The notes under the pieces were generated by a model that made no database searches, was not told the DNA's origin, and saw nothing but the letters and a program-made list of their open reading frames with translations. Position numbers and translations under genes: made by a program. A stretch of 39,033 bases of DNA from NCBI GenBank assembly GCA_008931825.1, contig QXVZ01029993.1, positions 96,939 through 135,971 on the forward strand, read 5' to 3'. Positions 27,101-35,878 of the stretch are shown in pieces; position 1 is the first letter of the stretch, and every line of letters begins with the position of its first letter. Source of the stretch: Phallusia fumigata (lineage: Eukaryota; Chordata; Ascidiacea; Phlebobranchia; Ascidiidae).

Positions 27101-27877
27101 TGCAGTTTTTTTACCCTTTTTGCTGTTTGCTTTCCTGTCACTTTTCCTCTTATCTGTGGAATTGTACTAATATCTTTCTGGAGTTGGTTTTGACAATTGT
27201 TCCTGAAGTCCAATATTTTCTTTTTCATTTGTTTTTTTAACAGTAAAGATCGTTTAGAGTGTCTTTTTCCAGGCTTGTCATCAATTGTCACCATAGGTGG
27301 TGTTGCACCTTTGGACCATCTATCTTCCAATGGCATTTGTTGTATCCATTCGATGCATCTTGTGCTTGCTGTCTTCTGTGGCTTTAAATGCATTTCTTTC
27401 AGCTGTTTACCATAATGTTCTTTGTGTTTATGTATCTTCATATTACTAATTTGTAAAAAATAAGTAACTTGGTTACATAACTTTTTTTTCTTCTGAAATT
27501 ATTTCCACCCCATTTCCCCTTCAGTTGATTTATTAATTGTCCTTGATTTATTGTAAAGTGACATCACAATGCCAACAGTTTGAGTATTGACTTTATTACT
27601 GTTTTTAATTAAAAGTTTGTTATATACTATAATTGTTACAACTCAATCACTGATTGTTTTATAGACCCCAACTATGACCCAAGTTCAAGAAATCCTACTT
27701 ACAAACAATCACCAGTGATGTGTGGAAATCAAGATATCAGTGAGTGCAGTGAATTTTATTACAATTTATTTGTTTTAAAAAAACCTGATAAGTTCTATTT
27801 TAGGTTTTGGTCACCGCTATCAAAGAAAGCCAAAGGGAGCACAAGCAGTTCCAGCAAAGTGGAACAGTTATAGCTAA
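15183..27877 (+). CDS. Protein tyrosine phosphatase, PEST family (PTPN12/18/22-like)
   Basis: Cytosolic tyrosine phosphatase. Sixteen exons are read: 15183-15291, 15355-15428, 15494-15642, 16589-16646, 16718-16780, 16912-17027, 17100-17202, 18053-18130, 18203-18771, 19029-20152, 21552-21596, 21658-21754, 24185-24257, 26355-26397, 27665-27739 and 27804-27877. They total 2850 bases in one frame, 949 residues, lacking only the N-terminus. Catalytic landmarks are the pTyr loop [30 protein letters not shown] with general-acid Asp at 16954-16956, the P-loop [10 protein letters not shown] with nucleophile Cys at 17131-17133, and the Q-loop [21 protein letters not shown] and [12 protein letters not shown] favour PTPN18 slightly, but the length is closer to PTPN12. 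The tail carries SH3-type proline motifs ([16 protein letters not shown]), repeated YENV and YVNV tyrosines, the LPTRTPDSY motif and a C-terminal homology box [19 protein letters not shown], which in vertebrates binds PSTPIP adaptors. Family role: dephosphorylating adhesion and immune-signalling proteins. A single pre-duplication orthologue is plausible. Confidence 0.93.
15673..15760 (+). repeat. Family X fragment in PTP intron
   Basis: GGATGTTCTAGTAGAATATTGAATC followed by GAGCCGATATCATTTTATCC matches a diverged family X end, as at 14876 and, in reverse, at 23430-23516. Confidence 0.5.
17203..18052 (+). repeat. PTP intron with family R fragments
   Basis: No exon seen. About 17290-17400 is a diverged R end (CCCATGATGGGAACACA, then GGTCAAG). 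17780-17990 is related to 21010-21140: both contain AGACCCAATGTAA, then GTGTGTG and GGCAGTAT. Confidence 0.5.
19076..19081 (+). promoter_or_regulatory. Strong unused or alternative splice donor in the PTP tail exon
   Basis: CAAG/GTAAGAAA is a near-consensus donor 47 bases into the 1124-base exon. It is in phase 1, as is the donor used at 20152, so splicing from it to 21552 removes exactly 1077 bases (359 residues) in frame. Confidence 0.5.
20153..21551 (+). repeat. PTP intron with family R end
   Basis: No exon recognised. 21199-21260 contains the CCCCTTCCATGAAGGGG hairpin end and ACACATATTGTTTTTACTCTG. Position 21254 is N. Confidence 0.5.
21812..21960 (+). repeat. Possible hAT-type terminus in PTP intron
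   Basis: TAGTGATGCACCGTATCGGC with CCGAATATTCGGC resembles a common animal hAT-derived MITE end. No matching right end or target duplication was found. Confidence 0.35.
22270..24184 (+). repeat. Repeat-dense PTP intron: R copies with nested family X
   Basis: Family R segments occur at 22300-22480, 22730-22955, 23520-23625, 23640-23890 and 23930-24150, with repeated GTTACCCCACTAGCCCC and AACATGT blocks. A full family X copy (22956-23517) interrupts one of them. No exon is visible before 24185. Confidence 0.7.
22956..23517. mobile_element. Family X MITE, full-length copy
   Basis: The ends are imperfect inverted repeats: GGAATGTTCAAAGTAGAATA on the left against GGGATGTTTAAAGTAAAATA read inward from the right. 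Subterminal GAATATCGAATCC and GGATTCGAATCC blocks recur at 14876, 25450 and 29300. Family R sequence flanks it on both sides, so it inserted into an older R copy. Confidence 0.75.
24258..26354 (+). repeat. PTP intron: R fragments, partial hAT end, family X end
   Basis: 24655-24850 has the R hairpin end CCCCTTCCACAAAGTGG. 25232-25260 begins with CAGTGGTTCCAAACCTTTTT, a typical hAT terminus, but its right end is missing. 25440-25510 is a family X end. The 3' part of the nested minus-strand gene also lies here. Confidence 0.55.
25408..27441 (-). CDS. Nested antisense gene, L7Ae/RPP38-like (tentative, possible frameshift)
   Basis: Minus-strand exons are 27441-26934 (ATG, about 169 basic residues from [19 protein letters not shown]), 26871-26748 ([15 protein letters not shown]...), 26688-26598 ([20 protein letters not shown]...) and a last exon from 25837. 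Borders are good (GT/AG, including a 62-base intron) and phases agree (1, 2, 0). The segment [14 protein letters not shown]...VHRNVKK, then LCLSNIP, then LNRLTPL...KIAVYAKQV resembles the L7Ae-type core of RNase P/MRP subunit p38. That subunit binds kink-turn RNA in the nucleolus. LCLSNIP and LNRLTPL are in different frames, so one base is apparently lost or gained near 25745-25780. After about 25510 the frame runs into family X sequence, so the true stop is uncertain. An AG acceptor lies 4 bases before the ATG. The N-terminal part was not recognised. Confidence 0.55.
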
Positions 27878-28963
27878 ATAATTTAGTAATTGGGACAAGT
27901 GCAATAGACCAGTTGTGTTTTGTTTCCTTTACTTTAAAGTTAGCTGTTTTACACTTTTTTGTATCATTACGAAATTGTGTTTGTGCACACATGGGGTGGA
28001 ATGGCTCTATTTTAAATCTGTTTAATGATTTTGTTCGTTTAAAATGTTTCCTTTTAACAAATGTTAGGTTTTTTAAAGTTTAGTTTGTGTAATAATGGTT
28101 GTCTATTTTATTGCATTCATGTAACATTTATCTTTGTATGTGTTTGCAATTGCACTAAGACAAAGAGATTTCAGGTTGTCTTTAAGTATTATTTGGATGA
28201 GTTGCACTTTCAAAAATACTTTAGCAACAAAATTTAACTATAAGCAGTATTTTGAAACTTTTCTACTGTGTTCTTACTGCATCCCCGCCACATTCTTTTC
28301 CATTTTGTACATCAGACAAATCTGTTTACAGTCCATGGGTATTATCATGGCTGATGTGCAATAACAGTGTTCAAGGGAATGAAATGTATTTGTAACTAGT
28401 TCCAAATGTTGCCAATGTTGTAATTACCATATGGTCATGTGAATTTGATTTTTATACTGTTATTAGCTCTTGATATTTTGTTTGTCCCATTACTAATTAG
28501 TTTTTATTGGTGTGTAATTTAATTGCTTTTAACTATATTCACTGCTTGTGCCTTACTGGGACACTTACACAAAAAATCATTCATTGAGATTATATTACTG
28601 TAAGGAAATGTGTGAAAAAGTTAAGAGTTTTGTTGGCAAACAGCGGACCAAAAGTATTTGTTATCCACTGTACTGCTGATTAATTAAACTGAGGGAAAAT
28701 TCAGATGTTTATATATCATGAAATTTCTGTTTGTGTTGCAGTAATAAATATAAACAAGAATTACATTGAGCTATTGGTTTATGGGTTCTCTAAATTAGCT
28801 TGTTTTGTTGAATACTGACCTGTCTGCATGTTTTTTTACATGAAAAATTAAATTAGTTAATAGTTTCGCTCATTATCATTTAATCGCAATTAGCAGTGCA
28901 ATCCCTGCTGATTAAATCTCCTAAGACTATAAATGTTCATCAACAATAAGAGCTGGTTAACAT
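27878..28963 (+). other. PTP 3' UTR and spacer to GNPTG
   Basis: No coding exon recognised. AATAAA at about 28744 is a possible phosphatase polyadenylation signal. The stretch ends at the target site of the hAT MITE that starts at 28964. Confidence 0.45.
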
Positions 28964-29573
28964 CAGGGTTGCAGAGTTGGAGTCTGGGCTCCTATGAATA
29001 CTAGGAGTTGGAGTTTTTTTGACTCCTAATTTAAATCTTTGCAGCTGATTTACATAATTAGGCAATGTTGCTAAATTTTGTAGAATAAATGACTATTCTA
29101 GAATTTGTTTCAAATCCTAGTCTTCTATTGTTTTGACAAAAATGACACAGAATTGAAAGTCAAATATATCTCCCATAACTGTGGGTAATTCCCCTTTGAA
29201 TGTCTAATCCATGTCAGATGTTGCGTCTGTGAATGCCATTTGCATCAACACAAATTGCGCACGCTAGTTTATACACCTTTGCATAAAATATTTTCAGTTT
29301 CGATTACCTGATATAAACAGCAAAATTCAACTTGATTTTGATTTTTACATTTTCTTTATGTTGTTAAAAAGTCCACTTTTCAGCTTTTACACACACAAAA
29401 ATGACGACTCTTTAAGAATACTGAGGAGAAATCCTATTAATGCTATAAGTCAGAGTCAGTATCCTAGTAAAACTTGTAGTCTGAGTCAACATTATTTTAA
29501 TACCAGAAGAGTCAGGACTCTAAAAATACTAGAAGTCAGAATCGGATTTTACACCTTTGACTCTGCAACCCTG
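28964..29573. mobile_element. hAT-like MITE with family X nested inside
   Basis: The ends are inverted: CAGGGTTGCAGAGTTGGAGT on the left against CAGGGTTGCAGAGTCAAAGG read inward from the right. The flanks are GTTAACAT (28956-28963) and GTCAACAT (29574-29581), an 8-bp target duplication with one mismatch. The middle (about 29075-29355) is family X sequence (GTTGCGTCTGTGAATG, GATATAAACAGCAAA), so a second element landed in this one. Confidence 0.85.
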
Positions 29574-29836
29574 GTCAACATGATGTACAGTTGCATGTTT
29601 TTTTTCGGCAGAAACAGCGATACATGAAAACAACCCAGTATTATACATGTTATGGTAACATAGTCCATGTTATATCTAGCTTTTGTTAAACTTGTCATTA
29701 AATAGTAAGTTGATCTGCAAAAGCATTTTTCTCAGCAATGACACAAAAATTAGCAAAGTGCAACTAAAAATAGAGCACCTAAACACTCGATAAATTTAAA
29801 AATCTTATAACACACAGAAAAAATATTGAAACTATT

Positions 29837-30604
29837 CTATTGCACAGTTTGATTGTTTACAGTTTTGTATAGTTTTATATATTCTGCATTACATGTATCT
29901 AAAGAAAGAAATGTTTTCACCTCATTGTCAGCGTTACCTATTTTTCTGGTAACCAGACCAGCTTTTTCAAACAGAAGCTGAGTCAGTATGTCGTAACCTT
30001 TTTGTGTAATATAGCCGTCATGCAAATCTTGAGCAATTTTGTCCCACTGTAACTGCAAAGAGGCATTGAAAATAGGATAAACCAACATAGAATCACTGTG
30101 GCAGACCAATGGAGTGTCAAAAGTTAGTTGGTAGTGACATCTTCTAGGTTCTTCAACAGAGGTCACATTGTTGGCTATGCCACATTTAAAAAAGACCTTA
30201 ACCTGTCGACTATCATCTCCGCAATTATCACCGTTTTCAAAATTCATTGATGTGAGGGAGTTATTTGCAATGTCCCAATCCTTCCAAATGCCCAGGATAC
30301 CACTGTACGGATTCCACCTCATCGAGCGTTCATGTTGTGTAACATTACAGAAAGGGCAGAATTCGTACTTGTATTCTTCTTGCAAGAATGTAAAACACTG
30401 CCCTTGCAAAACTTTGAAATGTTCTGGTCCATGAAACATTCGGGCCTCCACTTTAGCTTTCAGCTTACTTGAACTTGAGTCGGGGCCAGACATTGCGTTC
30501 CACCCGTAGTTGGAGACCTCGTCGACAATTTTCATTTGAACGACGTTCGATTGGCAGTGAACATTGCAAACTATAAGGAAATATATGAATAGTTTCTGTA
30601 CCAT
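29837..30604 (-). CDS. GNPTG: GlcNAc-1-phosphotransferase subunit gamma
   Basis: Gamma subunit of the Golgi enzyme that, with alpha/beta (GNPTAB), adds GlcNAc-1-phosphate to mannose on lysosomal hydrolases, the first step of the mannose 6-phosphate tag. It is a single intronless ORF of 255 residues. Residues 1-17 form a hydrophobic signal peptide. The mannose-6-phosphate-receptor homology (MRH) domain runs over about residues 68-170, with cysteines 70, 83, 86, 128, 141, 156 and 168. Diagnostic stretches are YKYEFCPFCNVTQHE, RWNPYSGILGIW, RQVKVFFKCG, EEPRRCHYQLTFDTPLVCHS and QWDKIAQDLHDGYIT. N-glycosylation sequons include NVT at 87 and NNS at 114. The C-terminus is about 50 residues shorter than human, ending soon after a LSLDTCNAEY block that matches the human LETLENCRKAH region. 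A single exon contrasts with the split vertebrate gene, so it may have arisen by retroposition or intron loss. Confidence 0.96.
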   Translation of the reverse strand: MVQKLFIYFLIVCNVHCQSNVVQMKIVDEVSNYGWNAMSGPDSSSSKLKAKVEARMFHGPEHFKVLQGQCFTFLQEEYKYEFCPFCNVTQHERSMRWNPYSGILGIWKDWDIANNSLTSMNFENGDNCGDDSRQVKVFFKCGIANNVTSVEEPRRCHYQLTFDTPLVCHSDSMLVYPIFNASLQLQWDKIAQDLHDGYITQKGYDILTQLLFEKAGLVTRKIGNADNEVKTFLSLDTCNAEYIKLYKTVNNQTVQ

Positions 30605-31006
30605 TACGAAGGGAAGGTATGACAGACACTAGACAGACTGTTCTCTGTAGACAAACCGATAGATTTAGAAAATTTCTTACCGGACTCCAATATCACTATT
30701 CACCAACCGTACACGTTGGTAGCGAAATTTACGAGTTTCAACTCATTTAAATGCATTACCCTCCATATTCGCATTTCGCAATGCTAAATAAAACATCAAG
30801 CTTTCCCTGCGACACGGTTAAATCAGAGACTACTAAATATTCAAGTTAAATACTGGTTAAATACACAATTAAAAGGGGAATCACCCCTGGCGCACGAGTT
30901 CGCCTGGTGCTTTCTTTGCTGTGCGTGAGTTGTGTGACCGGTGACTTGCGCGTACTGTTTGATAGGAACTTTTTAAGGTGGATTTGCTTATGATTCACCA
31001 ACCCTA
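30605..31006 (-). promoter_or_regulatory. Upstream region of GNPTG
   Basis: No exon recognised. This stretch lies between the GNPTG start and the transposon at 31015. It also contains the last codons of the neighbouring minus-strand exon at its empty site (about 30989-31014). Confidence 0.35.
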
Positions 31007-31014
31007 TCTCCTAC

Positions 31015-31809
31015 GGGCAACTCTAAAATACGCAATCTACGCAATCCACGCAATCTACGCAATCTGTTTTAATTTGATGCAATTTGAGTAGATTAGGCAC
31101 ACAGCCTGGTTTAGTTCAACCTAATCAGATTAGGCACTTAGTCTAGGAACATGATGCTCAGGTTAGGCGCGCATTCTGTACAAACTAGACTGATCAAACG
31201 CAATTCTGGCAAAAGCCTGATATAACTTAACGCAATCTGGAATGCCCAAGTGTGCGTAGATTGCGTATTTTAAAGTTACCCTGCGTAACTTGGGCATTCC
31301 AGATTGTGTTGAATTAAACCAAGATGTGTGCCTAATCCATTCAACTTGGCTGGATTGCTTTGAATTAGACTAGATTGCGTGGATCGCGTAGATTGCGTAT
31401 TTCAAAGTTACCCTGCGTAACTTGGGCGTTCCAGATTGTGTTGAATTAACCCAATATGTGTGCTTAATCCATTCAACTTGGCTGGATTGCTTTGAATTAG
31501 ACTAGATTGCGTGGATCGCGTAGATTGCGTATTTCAAAGTTACCCTGCGTAACTTGGGCGTTCCAGATTGTGTTGAATTAACCCAATATGTGTGCTTAAT
31601 CCATTCAACTTGGCTGGATTGCTTTGAATTAGACTAGATTGCGTGGATCGCGTAGATTGCGTATTTCAAAGTTACCCTGCGTAACTTGGGCGTTCCAGAT
31701 TGTGTTGAATTAAACCAAGATGTGTGCCTAATCCATTCAACTTGGCTGGATTGCTTTGAATTAGACTAGATTGCGTGGATCGCGTAGATTGCGTATTTTA
31801 GAGTTGCCC
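31015..31809. mobile_element. hAT-like element with internal 132-bp tandem array, inserted in an exon
   Basis: A perfect 8-bp target duplication TCTCCTAC flanks it (31007-31014 and 31810-31817). The terminal inverted repeats are about 42 bases, starting GGGCAACTCTAAAATACGCA on the left and ending with its complement on the right. The 8-bp duplication suggests hAT. Inside, 31230-31310 forms another hairpin (GGAATGCCCAAG/CTTGGGCATTCC). No transposase is present. Confidence 0.92.
31272..31799 (+). repeat. 132-bp tandem array, four copies
   Basis: AAAGTTACCCTGCGTAAC recurs at 31272, 31404, 31536 and 31668, exactly 132 bases apart, and a diverged form follows at 31800. Each unit carries GATTGCGTGGATCGCGTAGA, the sequence of the element's right terminus. 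Copies are nearly identical, so the expansion is recent. Confidence 0.95.
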
Positions 31810-32225
31810 TCTCCTACCACAACCCCAAGATGAGGTTGATAACTGGTCCGTCTGTGGTTGTACAGGTCGCGTTCGGGTCGCCACCGGGTGTTTTGGGTCG
31901 CGTTCACGCGTCTTAGCTCACGCAGATGAGAATCGATGTAAGTAGTACCTTCTACCGACAATGGATTGGAAATCTTCATATCGCTGAATTCCTCTCGGTC
32001 CAGCCGCACCCATGCGCGGTGTCTTGTTTTTAATAAACGTGTTGTGTGCAGTTTACTCAGTTCGTAACAGTAGGGGGTCAGGCATATGTGTGTGGGTCGT
32101 CTGTTTGACGAGTGCATTGGATCTTTAACGTCTTGGTACTGGCTATTTGTAGTGGTCTGAATGTGTTGGACTCGATAACGCACCCGAAACTTCTTCGATG
32201 TCGTTACGGTCGATATATATTCTTC
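31761..32225 (-). CDS. 3'-terminal exon of an unrecognised gene, C-terminus rewritten by a transposon
   Basis: An open frame runs from a good acceptor (TTGTTTTCATTAG, AG at 32227-32226) to a stop at 31763-31761. It gives about 154 residues with Arg- and His-rich blocks such as FRVRYRVQHIQTTTNSQYQD, HTTRLLKTRHRAWVRLDREE and DSHLRELRRVNATQNTRW. I do not recognise the family. The last 15 or so codons come from the hAT-like element. At the reconstructed empty site the host frame would instead reach its own TAA about 25 bases past the insertion, so the host loses only about six native residues. A second open frame, 32328-32143, beginning MGFSGSKSGG, overlaps it and may be upstream coding sequence or intron. 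The upstream exon and start were not found. Confidence 0.45.
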   Translation of the reverse strand, partial: EEYISTVTTSKKFRVRYRVQHIQTTTNSQYQDVKDPMHSSNRRPTHICLTPYCYELSKLHTTRLLKTRHRAWVRLDREEFSDMKISNPLSVEGTTYIDSHLRELRRVNATQNTRWRPERDLYNHRRTSYQPHLGVVVGEGNSKIRNLRDPRNLV

Positions 32226-32329
32226 CTAATGAAAACAACCCTTTATTACTTTCACCTTTGTTAGATGCAATGGGCGTTAATCCCACAATTTGACGTTGTC
32301 CTCCTGACTTAGACCCCGAAAATCCCAAT

Positions 32330-33864
32330 CCTAGCCTTTCTTACTCCACCCAACCGTTTTCAGTTATGTAACCCTACAATCACAGAAAACTTTTATACTC
32401 TAAATATACTTCAGTCTAGCGATTATTCGTTAAGCATATTAAGTATGATCAGCTTAACCTGCAAAAGAATATAAATGGATTTAAAACGTATTAGATTTAT
32501 GACGCGACAGACAAGTTCAGTGTGAGTTGTGACAATTGTTTGTTGACATTGGCAAATACTGGTTTCCCTTATTTTCCTTGTGCATAAACTTTATGTTCGA
32601 TATGCCCCCCTTTATAAAGATGAAAATATGGTAGGCCTAGAATGTAGCCAAATGAATTTTAGTTCCAATATTCAAATTCTTCAACAGTATTGCTTTTCTT
32701 GCATATTGCCTTCTTGTAGCTTAATATATGTTGAATAAAAACAATTCGGTGCAGCGTTTTGGAACTTATAGCTAAGGCAAGACATTACAGTAACTTTGTA
32801 GTCATCGTTTATTACTGTATCATTGAATGCAACAATGACCGTGTATTCACTGATAAAAAATTGCTAGTTTAAAGTCATAAACGCGATAACAATTGGGGCG
32901 CCTTTTGTAAAAATATTTTGTATTTTTGAAAAAAATATTTTTTTTCTGATTTAGCTAAATCAAGATGGGAATGTTATTTTTGCCCCCTTCTGGAATTCCG
33001 AAAAATTCAGTTGATTAATTATATATGTCCTATCAAAAAATCTCATGTTAAAAGTATATGCGGTATGGACGGCCCCCCTGGAAAAATTTTCTGCCGGCGG
33101 CCATTCAGATGTTAGACGATATCAGAACGATTGTCCAAACGAAAGAATCAACCTTCTCTTTTTTGGCACGTTGCAGGGGTACTTGTATGTCTTAATTAGT
33201 GTCCACCGAAGCGCTTAATCACTGGCAGCAGACTCAGCACGAAGCGCTAACCCCACTCCAGGTTTGTTTATGCGATAAATGGATGGTGTTGTGCAGACGT
33301 AGTTCACGAAGGAGACGAAACGACATTAATTGATACCAAGAACAGCAATTACCTTCAGTGGACGTGAAAGTTGCCTGTACTGATACTAGCGGACAAACGA
33401 AAAAAGTGTTACAATTGTTATATTTCCCACACAGACGCAATCGTACTGGTATGGACTGACAGGACTCAATTGATATTCATTCTTAGGCATTAGAATAATT
33501 CGCCAGAATTCCAACGCCAAACCTTATGATTTCACACATCAACAACAATGCCACAAGATCCTGCTTTAATCATTTCAAGCGGTTTCGAAAAAAATACAGC
33601 AGTTATTAATTATTCACTTTTTACTTGTTCATTAGCACGATTTTTAAATCACTATTCAGAAATCACAGGTAATAGTTCTAAGAGATTCACAAGTACAAAA
33701 AGGAATGGGTCAAACTGCATGCAGAATATATAATGGTACAAAACAGCCTTGCACTCTATCTAAGGCACTTCAAGTAAACAAAATCCAATAAAAACATTTG
33801 CACTGTCCTGTCACTATGATTAAGCGCATATAAGTTTTAATGTAAAGACATAAACAAAAAAATC
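32330..33864. other. Spacer between the unknown exon and ABRACL
   Basis: No confident exon. A GC-richer patch at 33100-33480 has a short minus-strand frame without recognisable homology. 33785 has AATAAA on the plus strand. Confidence 0.4.
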
Positions 33865-34427
33865 CTAATCCTCCTTCAGCAGCGTAATCTCCACGTTGTC
33901 ATGAACCCCCTGAAGGAGTAATTGGCCACTGTATGTCACAATGCCTTTACGTTTAGCTGCTCGCAATGTACCCACAAGAGCCTCGAAAAGGTTTGCACAC
34001 TTGTCATCATCGAACATCTTCCCGAATGTAACCACATATTTTCCATTATCATCTTAAACAACATAACGAAGTGTTATATGTTTCTTCCACTACTTTGCAT
34101 CAGGCGAGCTAAATTTTTTCTTGGTTGCAGTTTATGCAACTTATCTTAATCAAGCATTATCCTGTATTAGAAAGAATGCTTGGTTCTCAGAAAACTAATT
34201 GTTAAAGGTCTATTATAAAAACTAAAATTTTTATTTTGTTAACCTTTAAATTCTGTAGAATGTAATATCACAGAAAATCATCTGGATCCAAAGCCTTGAA
34301 ACCAATACTAATTTACAGTTTCACTACTAAGCCTTTGCTGAATCTAATCACCAAACTAGTACAAACTTTTTGTTCCAAGTCGCTGGATTTCTTTTTGAAG
34401 CAGACTGACTTCGTGCTCTACATTCAT
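33865..34427 (-). CDS. ABRACL: Costars family protein (ABRA C-terminal-like)
   Basis: A small cytosolic actin-regulating protein. ABRACL/Costars affects actin dynamics and motility in Dictyostelium and vertebrate cells. Two exons are present: 34427-34367 (MNVEHEVSLLQKEIQRLGTK) and 34052-33865, joined in phase 1 to restore an Asn codon. Together they encode 82 residues, against 81 in human. Identity is very high through DDDKCANLFEALVGTLRAAK and KGIVTYSGQLLLQGVHDNVE, the winged-helix-like Costars fold. The start is the ATG matching the human MNVDHEV. A pyrimidine-rich AG acceptor ends at 34466, 39 bases before the ATG. It could close a 5' UTR intron or accept a spliced leader, as tunicates commonly do. 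Confidence 0.96.
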
Positions 34428-34465
34428 GATGAATGGTTTCAAGTAACATTAAACTTACAAAAACC

Positions 34466-34480
34466 CTGAAAAAAATAAAA
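34466..34480 (-). promoter_or_regulatory. 5' splice acceptor (cis or spliced-leader) of ABRACL
   Basis: The minus strand reads TTTTATTTTTTTCAG just before the ABRACL 5' UTR. No nearby upstream exon is evident, which makes spliced-leader trans-splicing a reasonable alternative. Confidence 0.4.
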
Positions 34481-35870
34481 AACAGTTAACAAGAACGCGA
34501 AATACATATAAGCAACTTTGCGCTACACTTTCTCCCCAACATTGTTAGCAGCACTAAGCCAAATGCATAACCCCAACTACCCACTTATAACATTCTGTGA
34601 CAATGGATTGCCACAAAAAAATGCAACCGCTTTGAAGCCAAAATTTTTAAAATGTTACCCAAAATAGTAAGTTTTTATCAGTATTTGGCCAAAACAATGT
34701 GTAAAATTGATCTGTCAACAATTTAATCTGTGCAGGTATGCCTATTTCATCACAAGAAAGGTGAATGCTATGTTACAAAGAAGCCTGCCAAAAACTTTAG
34801 ATGGGGCCAAATATATTTAGTGGCTTTCAGAAATGTTAAATGTTTTTGGTTTAAAACGTTGCCTCACAAAGCAAAAAACATGCTTTAAGGTAATTCATTT
34901 TTTTGAAAATTCAGCCGCAAGTTTTTGTGAAAATACAATATACTTCTGCAGGCAAATTTGATTCTAAACTTTCGCACATAAACTAGTGGCACATACAGTA
35001 GTACCCATATTCGGAAAAATTCGAAGCTACGCCCATTGTGGATTGACAATGTAATTCAATTTTCGCAATTCTCATCGATTACTTTTTTGCAGTCATTGAC
35101 GTTCAGTTGCGAAACCTGACTAAATCGTAAACATGGCAGTGCCTGTGCCATGGCCCATAATGGCACATTTTTTCTGTTTTTCCAGGCGTTTTCCTACTTT
35201 AACGGACAACTTAGAGATTCGGGACTTCTTCTGTATCGGACGCCGAAACTAATAATTTGGCAACTCTAATCACATCAGCAGCTGTTTTGGTGTTTTTCGA
35301 CATATTCCCAACAAATTTTGTTTTTTTGAAGAAGTAATACGGTTATATTTTACTAAATAAGGATGAAACCCAAAACCGTTTTTAAAGCGGGTCCAGCCGG
35401 TTTACTACACCAACAAACGATTTTAGTACTTAGCGATCGCAAACAGTTTTAACGGCGTTTTAGGGCTGTGTCAGTCTAAAGGTAACCCAATATTGGTGAC
35501 ATCAAAAAATCTGTTTTGTGACGTCATAACTTTCCGTCAATCGATATGACGTCATTTATACATACCCACAAAAATCAAAATTTTCTCCAAAAATTTCAAT
35601 GAATTTGCGTGAAACTGTAACCTAACAATTAAAGAAGTTGATGGGAGAACTTCGAGTTACTTTTTTACAATTCTAAATCCAACGCACAGCGACTGTGCTC
35701 ATTAAAACAACTTCTTTTTATCTGTCGCTCCAATCTTTTAATATCGTTTGTTTTAGAAAAAAAGAGGTAAGGCTGTAGCAAACATCACACCAATTCAATG
35801 ATCTAATACAGTCAATCGAATTGTTTGGACCAGGTACAATCTGTATCAGTACAATCTAACTTACATCATG
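34481..35870. other. Upstream region of ABRACL; no gene seen
   Basis: No exon recognised on either strand. It includes ATGGCAGTGCCTGTGCCAT, an imperfect palindrome near 35133, and two perfect CRE palindromes at 35519 and 35547. Confidence 0.45.
35519..35554. promoter_or_regulatory. Paired CRE palindromes
   Basis: TGACGTCA occurs at 35519-35526 and again at 35547-35554, 28 bases apart centre to centre. That is about 1.1 kb upstream of the ABRACL start. CREB/ATF binding is inferred from motif identity only. Confidence 0.4.
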
Positions 35871-35878
35871 CATTAGAC

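Noticed and set aside
29358-29627. 89-codon plus-strand frame
   Set aside because: It falls inside and across the right end of the hAT-like MITE at 28964-29573.
33234-33440. 68-codon minus-strand frame in a GC-richer patch
   Set aside because: No homology, no splice support, and no repeat or conservation evidence.
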